From the NCBI GenBank assembly GCA_023265215.1, contig JAHFUH010000178.1, positions 1 to 9,119 of the forward strand: a stretch of DNA of 9,119 nucleotides, in the 5' to 3' direction. A program made the translations under genes and the position numbers. The DNA is from Acidobacteriota bacterium (lineage in GTDB: Bacteria; Acidobacteriota; UBA6911). The notes beneath the pieces are model-generated. The model saw nothing but the letters and a program-made list of their open reading frames with translations. It was not told where the DNA came from and did no database searches. Below, piece by piece: positions 1 to 5,939 of the stretch. The stretch's first letter is position 1, and each line of letters starts with the position of its first letter.

Positions 1-728
1 TGGTTGAAAGTTCCCGGACCTCCGACTTCCACCACCAAATCCACTCCCCGCCCCGAAGCTATCTGGCGGATCTGTTTGCCCCAATCCGGATTTTTTTTGT
101 AATTGATTGTATGGCTGGCGCCGAGCTGCTTCGCCCGGGCCAGTTTGTCGTCGCTGCCCGAAGTGATGATGACTTGAGCGCCGTTCAATAAGGCGAACTG
201 CAGGGCAAATATTGAAACTCCGCCGGTTCCCAGGGTGAGAACCATGTCGCCGGCTTTTATCTTTCCTTCGATTACAAGCGCGTTCCAGGCTGTCAAGGCA
301 GCGCAGGGGAGCGTGGCGGCTTCGGCATAGGATAGATGGCCCGGGATGGGAATAACTCCTTCTTCGTGGAGAACGATATATTCGGCCAGGGCGCCATCCC
401 TTCCGGCCCCGAGGGCCGTCCTGGAATTTTCATCGGTGGCATTGCCTGAAGCCCATCGTTCAAAAAAAGTATTCGCAACCCTGTCTCCAGGCTTAATGCT
501 TTTCACCTCGGGTCCAACTGCATCAATCTCACCGGCGCCGTCGGAAAGAGGGATCTGAGGCATTTTCAGCCGCGGATTGTAGCGGCCTGTTACCGTCATC
601 AAATCACGGTAATTCAAAGACCATGCGTGCATTTTGACGCGCACTTGATTCGCTCCGGGTTCAGGGACCGGCCGATCAGCAATAACCAGGCCGTCTAATC
701 CGAATTTCTGCAGTTCATAGGCTTTCAT
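1..728 (-). CDS. Medium-chain NAD(P)-dependent dehydrogenase / quinone oxidoreductase-like protein (C-terminus cut off)
   Basis: This is the first 242 residues of a medium-chain dehydrogenase/reductase (MDR) of the 'zinc-type alcohol dehydrogenase-like' COG0604 group. Translating the minus strand from the ATG at 728-726 gives an N-terminal GroES-like catalytic domain with SLNYRDL at residues 37-43, PLSDGAGE at 60-67 and KPGDRV at 79-84. A Rossmann domain follows, with the nucleotide-binding glycine motif LGTGGVS at 166-172 and GASHTINY at 203-210. Family members run to about 335 residues, so roughly 90 are missing beyond the window edge. The GHE zinc-binding motif of true alcohol dehydrogenases is replaced by SDG, so I expect a zinc-independent quinone- or enone-reductase-like activity; the substrate cannot be read from sequence. 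A GGAAG ribosome binding site lies about 9 nt upstream of the ATG. The gene diverges from ilvC and has its own promoter at 801-828. Confidence 0.88.
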   Translation of the reverse strand, partial: MKAYELQKFGLDGLVIADRPVPEPGANQVRVKMHAWSLNYRDLMTVTGRYNPRLKMPQIPLSDGAGEIDAVGPEVKSIKPGDRVANTFFERWASGNATDENSRTALGAGRDGALAEYIVLHEEGVIPIPGHLSYAEAATLPCAALTAWNALVIEGKIKAGDMVLTLGTGGVSIFALQFALLNGAQVIITSGSDDKLARAKQLGASHTINYKKNPDWGKQIRQIASGRGVDLVVEVGGPGTFN

Positions 729-740
729 TTTTATAGCTTC

Positions 741-798
741 CTTTCGAGCTTTCGAGCATTGGAAAGCAGCATAAAAGACTCCAAGTCTCGAAGTCTCT
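741..798. repeat. Tandem octamers with inverted partner in the dehydrogenase leader
   Basis: CTTTCGAG occurs twice in tandem at 741-748 and 749-756. AAGTCTCG at 783-790 is followed by AAGTCTCT at 791-798. The TTCGAG core of the first pair (751-756) is inverted with CTCGAA at 787-792. A small hairpin AGACT-cca-AGTCT lies at 776-788. The layout resembles the three heptamer palindromes elsewhere in the window, though with period 8 and a weaker stem. It would be transcribed as the 5' leader of the minus-strand dehydrogenase gene. Confidence 0.5.
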
Positions 799-800
799 AA

Positions 801-828
801 ATTATATCCCTTGAACAAGGGCTGTGAA
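801..828 (-). promoter_or_regulatory. Predicted sigma-70 promoter for the dehydrogenase gene
   Basis: Read on the minus strand, TTCACA (828-823; 5 of 6 consensus -35 bases) is followed by a 16-nt spacer and a perfect TATAAT (806-801). Transcription would start near 794 and give a leader of about 65 nt before the ATG at 728. The spacer contains the dyad at 808-821. Confidence 0.6.
808..821. promoter_or_regulatory. Perfect dyad CCCTTG-AA-CAAGGG, candidate shared operator
   Basis: The arms CCCTTG (808-813) and CAAGGG (816-821) are perfect inverted repeats around AA. The dyad fills most of the spacer of the minus-strand promoter and overlaps the -35 box (811-816) of the plus-strand ilvC promoter. 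A dimeric regulator bound here could affect both promoters. The regulator is unknown. Confidence 0.5.
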
Positions 829-839
829 TGACTTATAAA
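811..839 (+). promoter_or_regulatory. Predicted sigma-70 promoter for ilvC
   Basis: TTGAAC (811-816) and TATAAA (834-839) are separated by exactly 17 nt. The -10 matches consensus at 5 of 6 positions and the -35 at 4 of 6. Transcription would start near 846, leaving a leader of about 33 nt with no room for a leader-peptide attenuator. Confidence 0.5.
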
Positions 840-878
840 AATCAATCCTATTAAAGGGAAAGAAGGAGGAATGCCACA

Positions 879-1979
879 ATGGCAGTGATCGATTTTGGAG
901 GGGTGAAGGAAGAGGTTGTAACTCGGAAAGAATTTCCGATGTCAAGAGCGCGCAAAACGCTCAAAAACGAAGTAATCGCGGTGATCGGCTACGGAGTCCA
1001 GGGTCCAGCCCAGGCTCTGAATATGAAGGATAACGGCTTCAAGGTGATCATCGGACAGTCCAAAAAATTTCAAAGAGACTGGGACCGGGCCAAAAAAGAT
1101 GGCTGGATACCCGGAAAAGACCTGTTCGATATCGAAGAGGCATGTGAGAGGGGAACAGTGGTAGAGATGCTTGTTTCCGATGCCGCTCAAAGAGCCGTTT
1201 GGCCTACCGTCAAAGAGCGGCTGAATCCCGGGGATGCCCTTTACTTCTCTCATGGGTTTTCGATCGTCTACAAAAACCAGACCCAAGTCATTCCGCCCAA
1301 AGATGTCGACGTGGTAATGGTGGCACCCAAGGGTTCAGGCACCTCACTGCGTCGCAATTTCCTTTCCGGCGCGGGAATCAACTCAAGTTTTGCTGTCGAG
1401 CAGGACGCAACCGGCAGTGCTCGTGAAAGGTGTATCGCGCTTGGAATTGCCATCGGCTCCGGGTACTTGTTTCCAACCACATTTAGGAAAGAAGTTTTCA
1501 GTGACCTGACCGGAGAGAGGGGCGTTCTTATGGGCGCAATCGCGGGAGTATTCGAAGCTCAATACGAAGTGCTTCGGAGACATGGCCACAGCCCCAGCGA
1601 AGCCTTCAACGAAACTGTCGAAGAGTTTACCGAAAGCCTGATCCGGCTTGTAGGTGAGAATGGCATGGACTGGATGTACGCTAATTGTTCAGCGACAGCT
1701 CAACGCGGAGCACTCGACTGGAAGCCGAGATTCAGAAAGGCAGTGAAACCCGTTTTCGATGTACTGTATAAGAAAGTCGCTTCAGGAGAAGAGACGAAGC
1801 GAGTGCTGCAGTCCTGCGGACGGTTGGATTACCAGGTGCAGTTGACCAAAGAACTGAATGTCATGGCCAATTCTGAAATGTGGCGGGCAGGCAAAGCGAC
1901 CCGCGCCTTGCGCCCCAAGGAAGCGGCCAAGAAGTTCTCTTCAGCTCCAAAAGGAACAACCGGCAGATCCTCAAATTAG
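879..1979 (+). CDS. ilvC: Ketol-acid reductoisomerase (NADP+)
   Basis: This enzyme converts 2-acetolactate or 2-aceto-2-hydroxybutyrate, through Mg2+-dependent alkyl migration and NADPH reduction, to the dihydroxy acids of valine/leucine and isoleucine synthesis in the cytoplasm. The Rossmann motif IGYGVQGPAQALN lies at residues 36-48. SHGF at 124-127 carries the catalytic-region histidine, and VAPKGSGTSLRR spans 148-159. The metal-site segment SDLTGERG lies at 208-215, with D209 and E213. The knotted C-terminal domain follows (SPSEAFNETVEE; NGMDWMYANCSATAQRGALDW; SEMWRAGKATRALRP). At 366 residues it is a short (class I size) form with about 18 extra residues after the usual RP end. The GYGVQGP variant is typical of Bacteroidetes/fungal-type enzymes rather than the common GYGSQGHA form. 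AAGGAGGA stands about 9 nt before the ATG. No ilvB, ilvN, ilvD or leu genes are nearby. Confidence 0.95.
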   Translation: MAVIDFGGVKEEVVTRKEFPMSRARKTLKNEVIAVIGYGVQGPAQALNMKDNGFKVIIGQSKKFQRDWDRAKKDGWIPGKDLFDIEEACERGTVVEMLVSDAAQRAVWPTVKERLNPGDALYFSHGFSIVYKNQTQVIPPKDVDVVMVAPKGSGTSLRRNFLSGAGINSSFAVEQDATGSARERCIALGIAIGSGYLFPTTFRKEVFSDLTGERGVLMGAIAGVFEAQYEVLRRHGHSPSEAFNETVEEFTESLIRLVGENGMDWMYANCSATAQRGALDWKPRFRKAVKPVFDVLYKKVASGEETKRVLQSCGRLDYQVQLTKELNVMANSEMWRAGKATRALRPKEAAKKFSSAPKGTTGRSSN

Positions 1980-2126
1980 AAGCCGGAAGCCGGAAGCGCT
2001 GGAATGGCGGCTGACTTTCTGAAATCATGACTATGCAAGATGCATTATCTGATACTGTTCACCATAGAGTTTCAAGCTGCTTTTGATGAAATTCTGGCTT
2101 CTGGCTCCAGGCTTCTGGCTTCTAAC
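1976..2126. repeat. Heptamer-repeat inverted repeat downstream of ilvC
   Basis: The left arm TTAGAAGCCGGAAGCC (1976-1991) begins in the ilvC stop codon. It pairs with GGCTTCTGGCTTCTAA (2110-2125) over 16 positions, 15 Watson-Crick and one G-U in RNA. Both arms consist of 7-nt units: GAAGCCG twice plus GAAGCGC on the left (1979-1999), and TTCTGGC, TTCTGGC, TCCAGGC, TTCTGGC, TTCT(AAC) on the right (2092-2126). The roughly 90-nt interior has no gene-like reading frame. No U-tract follows, so this is not a standard intrinsic terminator, although a long stem could still end or protect the ilvC transcript. Confidence 0.75.
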
Positions 2127-2214
2127 AAGAATTGTGCAAGATATGAATCTGAAAGTTGGGGATGAGGTAAAACTGGTTGTCAAAGCCATCCATGTCTTTC
2201 CGATAAAGGATTAG
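2122..2214 (+). pseudogene. Relic of a TOBE domain (C-terminus of a molybdate/tungstate-type ABC ATPase)
   Basis: The frame ending at TAG 2212-2214 reads LTRIVQDMNLKVGDEV followed by KLVVKAIHVFPIKD. This matches, from memory, the end of TOBE domains in ModC/WtpC-type ATPases, which usually run 'ITRESVEELGLKxGDEVxxxxKATAVHVF'. Only about 30 residues remain. The similarity begins where the right arm of the heptamer inverted repeat ends, and nothing resembling the ATPase or the first half of the TOBE domain lies upstream. The ATG at 2143 could still make a 23-residue peptide, and its stop is 8 nt before the next start codon, so leftover use as a coupled leader ORF is possible. I see a broken gene end rather than a working small protein. 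Confidence 0.5.
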
Positions 2215-2222
2215 CGCGCGAT

Positions 2223-2591
2223 ATGATCAGTTCAGCGGAACTCAAAGCGAACAGCGCGTCGACCATGGTATTGATTAATAGCGACGGGATGGGGCTGGCA
2301 GAAGATCCTCTGCGACAAAAGCTCGTTCGACTATATCTGACAATGCTTCAGGAGAACGAGCTTTATCCCGGTGCTATCGGGTTCTATGCCGACGGAGTCA
2401 AACTGGTTATCGAGGGCTCTCCTGTCCTCGATCTGCTCAAGACCTTGGAAACCAAAGGGGTTCGGCTCATCATTTGCAGCACATGCCTGCAGTATTATGG
2501 ATTAACCGACAAGATCGCGGTGGGAATTGTCGGAGGCATGAATGATATTGTTTTGGCCCAATGGATGGCGGACAAAGTAATCACAATCTGA
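2223..2591 (+). CDS. YedF/DsrE-like sulfurtransferase-fold protein, lacking the TusA domain
   Basis: This is a 122-residue cytoplasmic protein of the DsrE/DsrF fold, closest to the C-terminal domain of YedF, a protein annotated as linked to selenium metabolism. Recognisable segments are MVLINSDGMG at residues 15-24, GVKLVIEGSPVLDLLKTLE at 58-76, the cysteine pair in CSTCLQYYGL at 85-94 (C85, C88) and the closing ADKVITI. Full YedF proteins carry an N-terminal TusA/SirA-like domain with a CPxP motif; here only about 14 unrelated residues precede the DsrE strand. The cysteines suggest sulfur or selenium relay, but the partner is unknown. The ATG at 2223 has AAAGGA about 12 nt upstream, which is a long spacing. 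The stop lies 21 nt before the agmatinase gene, so co-transcription is likely. No selD, selA or other sulfur-transfer gene is in the window. Confidence 0.75.
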   Translation: MISSAELKANSASTMVLINSDGMGLAEDPLRQKLVRLYLTMLQENELYPGAIGFYADGVKLVIEGSPVLDLLKTLETKGVRLIICSTCLQYYGLTDKIAVGIVGGMNDIVLAQWMADKVITI

Positions 2592-2612
2592 ATCAGGCAT
2601 TTTGGAATTGTT

Positions 2613-3539
2613 ATGGCCGGGCACGAACTGTATCAAGCTCCCTGGAATTTTCTGGGGCTTCCGGAAAACTTGTCGGAACCTGCGCGTTCCCGCGGATGGC
2701 TGCTGCCGGTTCCTTATGAATCCACTACTTCCTATGGGGCCGGAACGCGGGACGGGCCGGCCGCCATCCTGGCCGCATCCCGCCAAGTCGAGTTGTATGA
2801 TCACGAGTTTGGGGAAGAACCTGCACTGAGTTATGGGATTCATACCACTCTTCCATTGAACACCGTTCATTCTTCTCCGGAAGCCATGATCAATTCTGTG
2901 GAAGAAGCAGTTGCGGGACTGCTGGCCGGCGCACCGTGCCCTGAGGTTTTAGGAGTTCTAGGCGGCGAGCACTCGATTTCTGCCGGCGTTGTTCGAGGCC
3001 TGGCGCGCGCCCGCTCGGCTGAATCGCTGGTGGTTGTTCACGTGGACGCCCATTCGGACATGAGGGACGAGTACGAAGGCTCGCCTTACAGCCACGCTTG
3101 TGCTGCCAGGCGGATTTTGGAGACCTGCCCGATATTTCAGATCGGAATTCGCAATCTATCGAGCGACGAGGCAAAATTCCTACACCGCAATCCCAAAAAA
3201 GTGCGGACGGTTTTCGCAGAAGAAGCGACGGATCCGAAAGGTCGTTTTTTGAGGGACCTCGCTCAATTTGTTCAAAAGAAGAGAGTGTTCTTTACCATTG
3301 ATCTGGACGGACTGGATCCTTCCATCATGCCGTCGGTAGGAACGCCGGAACCGGGGGGTATCTCCTGGGAACGCATGCTCGTAATAGCTCGAACGGTAAC
3401 CGCAAACGCCGCAGCGGTGCCGGTTTTCGATGTGGTTGAACTCGCGCCGATTCCCGGCTTGCGAGGGCCGGATTTCCTGGCTGCCAAGCTCGTTTACAAG
3501 CTTTTTTCCTATACACTGAACGGGCGGAAAAAGAAATAA
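2613..3539 (+). CDS. speB: Agmatinase-family ureohydrolase
   Basis: The enzyme is predicted to hydrolyse agmatine to putrescine and urea with a two-manganese centre. All metal-binding motifs of the arginase/agmatinase superfamily are present: GGEHS at residues 117-121 (H120), VDAHSDM at 144-150 (D145, H147, D149) and IDLDGLDP at 229-236 (D230, D232). SHA at 160-162 and FDVVELAP at 272-279 also fit the family. The opening GWLLPVPYESTTSYGAGTRD at 28-47 is the usual agmatinase N-terminal segment, and 308 residues is normal length. The ribosome binding site is poor (GGAA about 5 nt before the ATG), so coupling to the upstream stop 21 nt away may matter. The deoxyhypusine-synthase-like gene follows after 21 nt. 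Another guanidino substrate, such as guanidinobutyrate, cannot be excluded from sequence, but the polyamine neighbours favour agmatine. Confidence 0.85.
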   Translation: MAGHELYQAPWNFLGLPENLSEPARSRGWLLPVPYESTTSYGAGTRDGPAAILAASRQVELYDHEFGEEPALSYGIHTTLPLNTVHSSPEAMINSVEEAVAGLLAGAPCPEVLGVLGGEHSISAGVVRGLARARSAESLVVVHVDAHSDMRDEYEGSPYSHACAARRILETCPIFQIGIRNLSSDEAKFLHRNPKKVRTVFAEEATDPKGRFLRDLAQFVQKKRVFFTIDLDGLDPSIMPSVGTPEPGGISWERMLVIARTVTANAAAVPVFDVVELAPIPGLRGPDFLAAKLVYKLFSYTLNGRKKK

Positions 3540-3560
3540 ATCAGAAGAGGAGCAACAGGC

Positions 3561-4718
3561 ATGGGTGAAGTGAAGCTGCCTAAAAAATTCATCAGCAAAT
3601 ACCCCCACAAATTCTCAAAAGGGAAACAGCAGTTCCTGCGAGGCAATCGCATCCTGCCGAAACCGATTACCGGAAAGGAATCGTTGACGGAACTGGTGGA
3701 CAACACGTTTCTGGCCTACAACGGGGGGCGGTTGCAGGAATCCTGCCAACTTTTTGCTGAGAAAATGCTCGAACCGAATGTCACGATCGGAATGAGCCTG
3801 TCGGGAGCAATGACTCCTGCCGGAATAGGATCTGCTGTGGTCATTCCGCTCATCAAAGCCGGTTTTGTGGATTGGATCGTTTCAACGGGCGCCAATCTTT
3901 ACCACGACATGCATCATGCGATGAACATGCCGCTGTTCCGCGGATCTCCTTTTTCACCCGATCCGGAGCTTAGAAGGCTGGGCGTTGTCCGGATTTACGA
4001 CATCCTGCTTGATTACAACGATGTCTTGATGGCCACGGATCACGTCTTGAGACAGGTTCTCATGCAGCCTGAATTTCAGCATGAAATGGGCACCGCGGAA
4101 CTCCATTATCTGCTGGGAAAATATTGTGCGGCGTTTGAAGCCCAGACCGGACGGAAGGACAGCTCTGTTCTTGCCGCTGCGTATCGCGCCGGTGTTCCAT
4201 GCTTCTGCCCGTCGCCGGGCGACTCCACCATCGGGATGAACATAGCGGGCCTGGAACTTCGCAATAATGCTCTGCGCATCAATTCCTCCCGTGATGTGAA
4301 TGAAACCACCGGAATCGTGCTGGACGCCAAACGATCGGGCCAGAAAACCGGAACGCTTCTCATCGGAGGCGGATCGCCAAAGAATTTCACGCTTCAGACT
4401 GAACCGCAGATCCAGGAGGTTTTGCGGGTCAAGGAGGAAGGACACGATTACTTCATTCAATTTACGGATGCCCGGCCCGACACCGGCGGACTTTCCGGCG
4501 CCACTCCTCACGAAGCGGTAACATGGGGTAAAGTTGATCCGACACAGTTGCCCGATGCCGTTGTCTGCTATGTGGATTCAACAGTTGCATTCCCAATCCT
4601 GACGCATTACGCGCTTGCCCGGCGCAAGCCAAGAAAACTCAAACGTCTTTATGACAAGCTTCCAGCCATAATGGACTTGGTAACACGCGAATATTGGAAG
4701 AACAATAAAATTTTATAA
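3561..4718 (+). CDS. Deoxyhypusine synthase-like protein, probable homospermidine synthase-type enzyme
   Basis: This 385-residue protein belongs to the deoxyhypusine synthase (DHS) superfamily of NAD-dependent aminobutyl transferases. Matching segments are the NAD-site MSLSGAMTPAGIG at residues 78-90, VSTGANLYHDMHHA at 107-120, CPSPGDSTIGM at 216-226, the GGGSPKNF loop at 269-276 and SGATPHEAVTWGKV at 312-325. K274 aligns with the lysine that forms the enzyme-aminobutyl imine (K329 of human DHS), so the chemistry looks intact. Bacteria have no eIF5A, and some bacterial homologues are known to make sym-homospermidine; the neighbouring agmatinase and decarboxylase genes support a polyamine role. 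The true acceptor (putrescine, spermidine, agmatine or a protein) is not decidable from sequence. AGAGGAG lies about 8 nt before the ATG. The gene sits 21 nt after speB and is separated from the decarboxylase gene by a heptamer palindrome. Confidence 0.85.
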   Translation: MGEVKLPKKFISKYPHKFSKGKQQFLRGNRILPKPITGKESLTELVDNTFLAYNGGRLQESCQLFAEKMLEPNVTIGMSLSGAMTPAGIGSAVVIPLIKAGFVDWIVSTGANLYHDMHHAMNMPLFRGSPFSPDPELRRLGVVRIYDILLDYNDVLMATDHVLRQVLMQPEFQHEMGTAELHYLLGKYCAAFEAQTGRKDSSVLAAAYRAGVPCFCPSPGDSTIGMNIAGLELRNNALRINSSRDVNETTGIVLDAKRSGQKTGTLLIGGGSPKNFTLQTEPQIQEVLRVKEEGHDYFIQFTDARPDTGGLSGATPHEAVTWGKVDPTQLPDAVVCYVDSTVAFPILTHYALARRKPRKLKRLYDKLPAIMDLVTREYWKNNKIL

Positions 4719-4796
4719 TTGACGATTGACGATTGGACCCACACTTCCCGAGTCCGGCCAATGTGTGAGTTCAATCGTAAATCGTAAATCGTAAAT
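4718..4796. repeat. Heptamer-repeat inverted repeat spanning the whole DHS-like/decarboxylase gap
   Basis: The left arm is ATTGACG, ATTGACG, ATTG (4718-4735) and starts on the last base of the DHS-like stop codon. The right arm is CAATCGT, AAATCGT, AAATCGT, AAAT (4772-4796) and ends immediately before the decarboxylase ATG. Arms 4718-4735 and 4772-4789 are complementary at 16 of 18 positions. A second small stem, CACAC (4740-4744) with GTGTG (4763-4767), lies inside. The unit length is 7 nt, as in the elements at 1976-2126 and 8834-8882, although the unit sequences differ. Confidence 0.75.
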
Positions 4797-5933
4797 ATGA
4801 TAAAAGTTAGCCTGTTAAAGGATCTGGCCCTGAAACACGGGACGCCGCTATTCATCGTGGATCACGATGAGGTTCGCGGCAATTATGCCGAGTTTAAGCG
4901 CAATCTTCCTCGCGTCCAGTTATATTACGCAGTGAAGGCTAATCCTGATCCTGCCATTATCCGGACGCTGTATGCGATAGGTGCCAGTTTCGATGTTGCT
5001 TCTATTGCAGAATTCAAGCTGGTTCACGACAATATCCGGCATCTGCCTGCAGACGCCCGCCAGAATTTCATTTGGGACAAGATTATTTATTCCAACCCGA
5101 TCAAAGACAGGCGGACGCTTGAGGAGTTGGACCGCTACAAACCTCTTGTCGCATTCGACAATCAGGAGGAAATCGAAAAAATCCGGAGGCATGCCCCGCA
5201 TGCCGGGCTTGCTTTGCGCATTCGAGTACCCAACACGGGATCCATGGTTGAACTGTCCAGCAAGTTCGGCGCTTCGCCCGCCGAGGCGGTTGACTTGATC
5301 GCCATGGCTTTCGATGCCGGTCTCACAGTAGAGGGATTAGGCTTTCATGTCGGCAGCCAATGCACGAATTTCGAGAATTATGTCCAGGCGCTCGCCATTT
5401 CTTCATCAATAATGGAGGAATCCGAGGCTCGCGGATACCCATTAAAACTGCTCGATATCGGCGGTGGATTTCCCGTCCGATATGATACACACGTCAGGCC
5501 TTTCCGCGAACTGGCCCGGATACTCAGGGCTGAGCTGGATCGATTGTTTCCGAAGAGCATGGAGATCTTGTCCGAACCCGGCCGCTTTATGGTCGGCACC
5601 ACCGCAACTCTCGTAGCCGAAATTATCGGAAAATCTGAACGGGACGGCAAACGCTGCTATTTTATCAATGATGGGATCTATCACACCTTTTCGGGCATAT
5701 TATTTGATCATTGCCAATACAAGGTGAAAGCATTCAAGAAGGGTTCTAAAACTATCTCCGCTGTCTTCGGGCCTACCTGTGATGCCCTGGACGTTATCTC
5801 CCAAGCTGAGGAGTTGCCGAATCTCAAACTGGGAGATCTTGTTTATAGCGAAAATATCGGCGCTTACAGCCACGCCTCTTCCACGTTCTTCAATGGATTT
5901 CCCCCAGCCCAGGTCATCCACATCCACCAATAA
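4797..5933 (+). CDS. Ornithine/lysine decarboxylase-type PLP enzyme (fold type III)
   Basis: The enzyme is predicted to decarboxylate ornithine to putrescine, or lysine to cadaverine, using PLP in an alanine-racemase-like barrel followed by a beta domain. Key sites are YYAVKANPDP at residues 43-52 (PLP lysine K47), FDVASIAE at 65-72, FHVGSQ at 183-188 (H184 stacking on PLP), LDIGGGFP at 219-226 (phosphate-binding glycines), SEPGRFMV at 259-266, GPTCDALD at 325-332 (catalytic-type C328 and adjacent D329) and ENIGAYSHASSTFFNGF at 352-368. The 378-residue length and the GPTCD and GAY-ASTFNG motifs fit ODC better than diaminopimelate decarboxylase or SpeA. Ornithine versus lysine preference cannot be told apart here. 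The start codon has no Shine-Dalgarno sequence: the bases before it are the repeat arm. It is probably the last gene of the polyamine operon, ending 6 nt from serC on the other strand. Confidence 0.88.
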   Translation: MIKVSLLKDLALKHGTPLFIVDHDEVRGNYAEFKRNLPRVQLYYAVKANPDPAIIRTLYAIGASFDVASIAEFKLVHDNIRHLPADARQNFIWDKIIYSNPIKDRRTLEELDRYKPLVAFDNQEEIEKIRRHAPHAGLALRIRVPNTGSMVELSSKFGASPAEAVDLIAMAFDAGLTVEGLGFHVGSQCTNFENYVQALAISSSIMEESEARGYPLKLLDIGGGFPVRYDTHVRPFRELARILRAELDRLFPKSMEILSEPGRFMVGTTATLVAEIIGKSERDGKRCYFINDGIYHTFSGILFDHCQYKVKAFKKGSKTISAVFGPTCDALDVISQAEELPNLKLGDLVYSENIGAYSHASSTFFNGFPPAQVIHIHQ

Positions 5934-5939
5934 ATATAT

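Noticed and set aside
871..888. Six-codon ORF (ATG at 871) overlapping the ilvC start
   Set aside because: The AGGAGG is only about 2 nt from this ATG, too close, while it is ideally placed for the ilvC ATG at 879.
942..1286. 114-codon minus-strand frame within ilvC
   Set aside because: Antisense shadow of a confident gene; no domain signature or ribosome site.
2092..2126. CRISPR-like array of short repeats
   Set aside because: Units are 7 nt with no spacers and form inverted partners; there are no cas genes.
2033..2152. TGCAAGAT occurring at 2034 and 2135, as if the TOBE relic were duplicated
   Set aside because: Only eight bases match exactly, and the earlier copy does not translate to anything like a TOBE domain.
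3180..3608. 142-codon minus-strand frame over the end of speB and start of the DHS-like gene
   Set aside because: It is a shadow of two well-supported genes with no motif, and its start lies within coding sequence.
3954..4511. 185-codon open frame on the minus strand
   Set aside because: It lies wholly inside the DHS-like gene, which has strong family motifs in the other frame; the antisense translation has no recognisable features.
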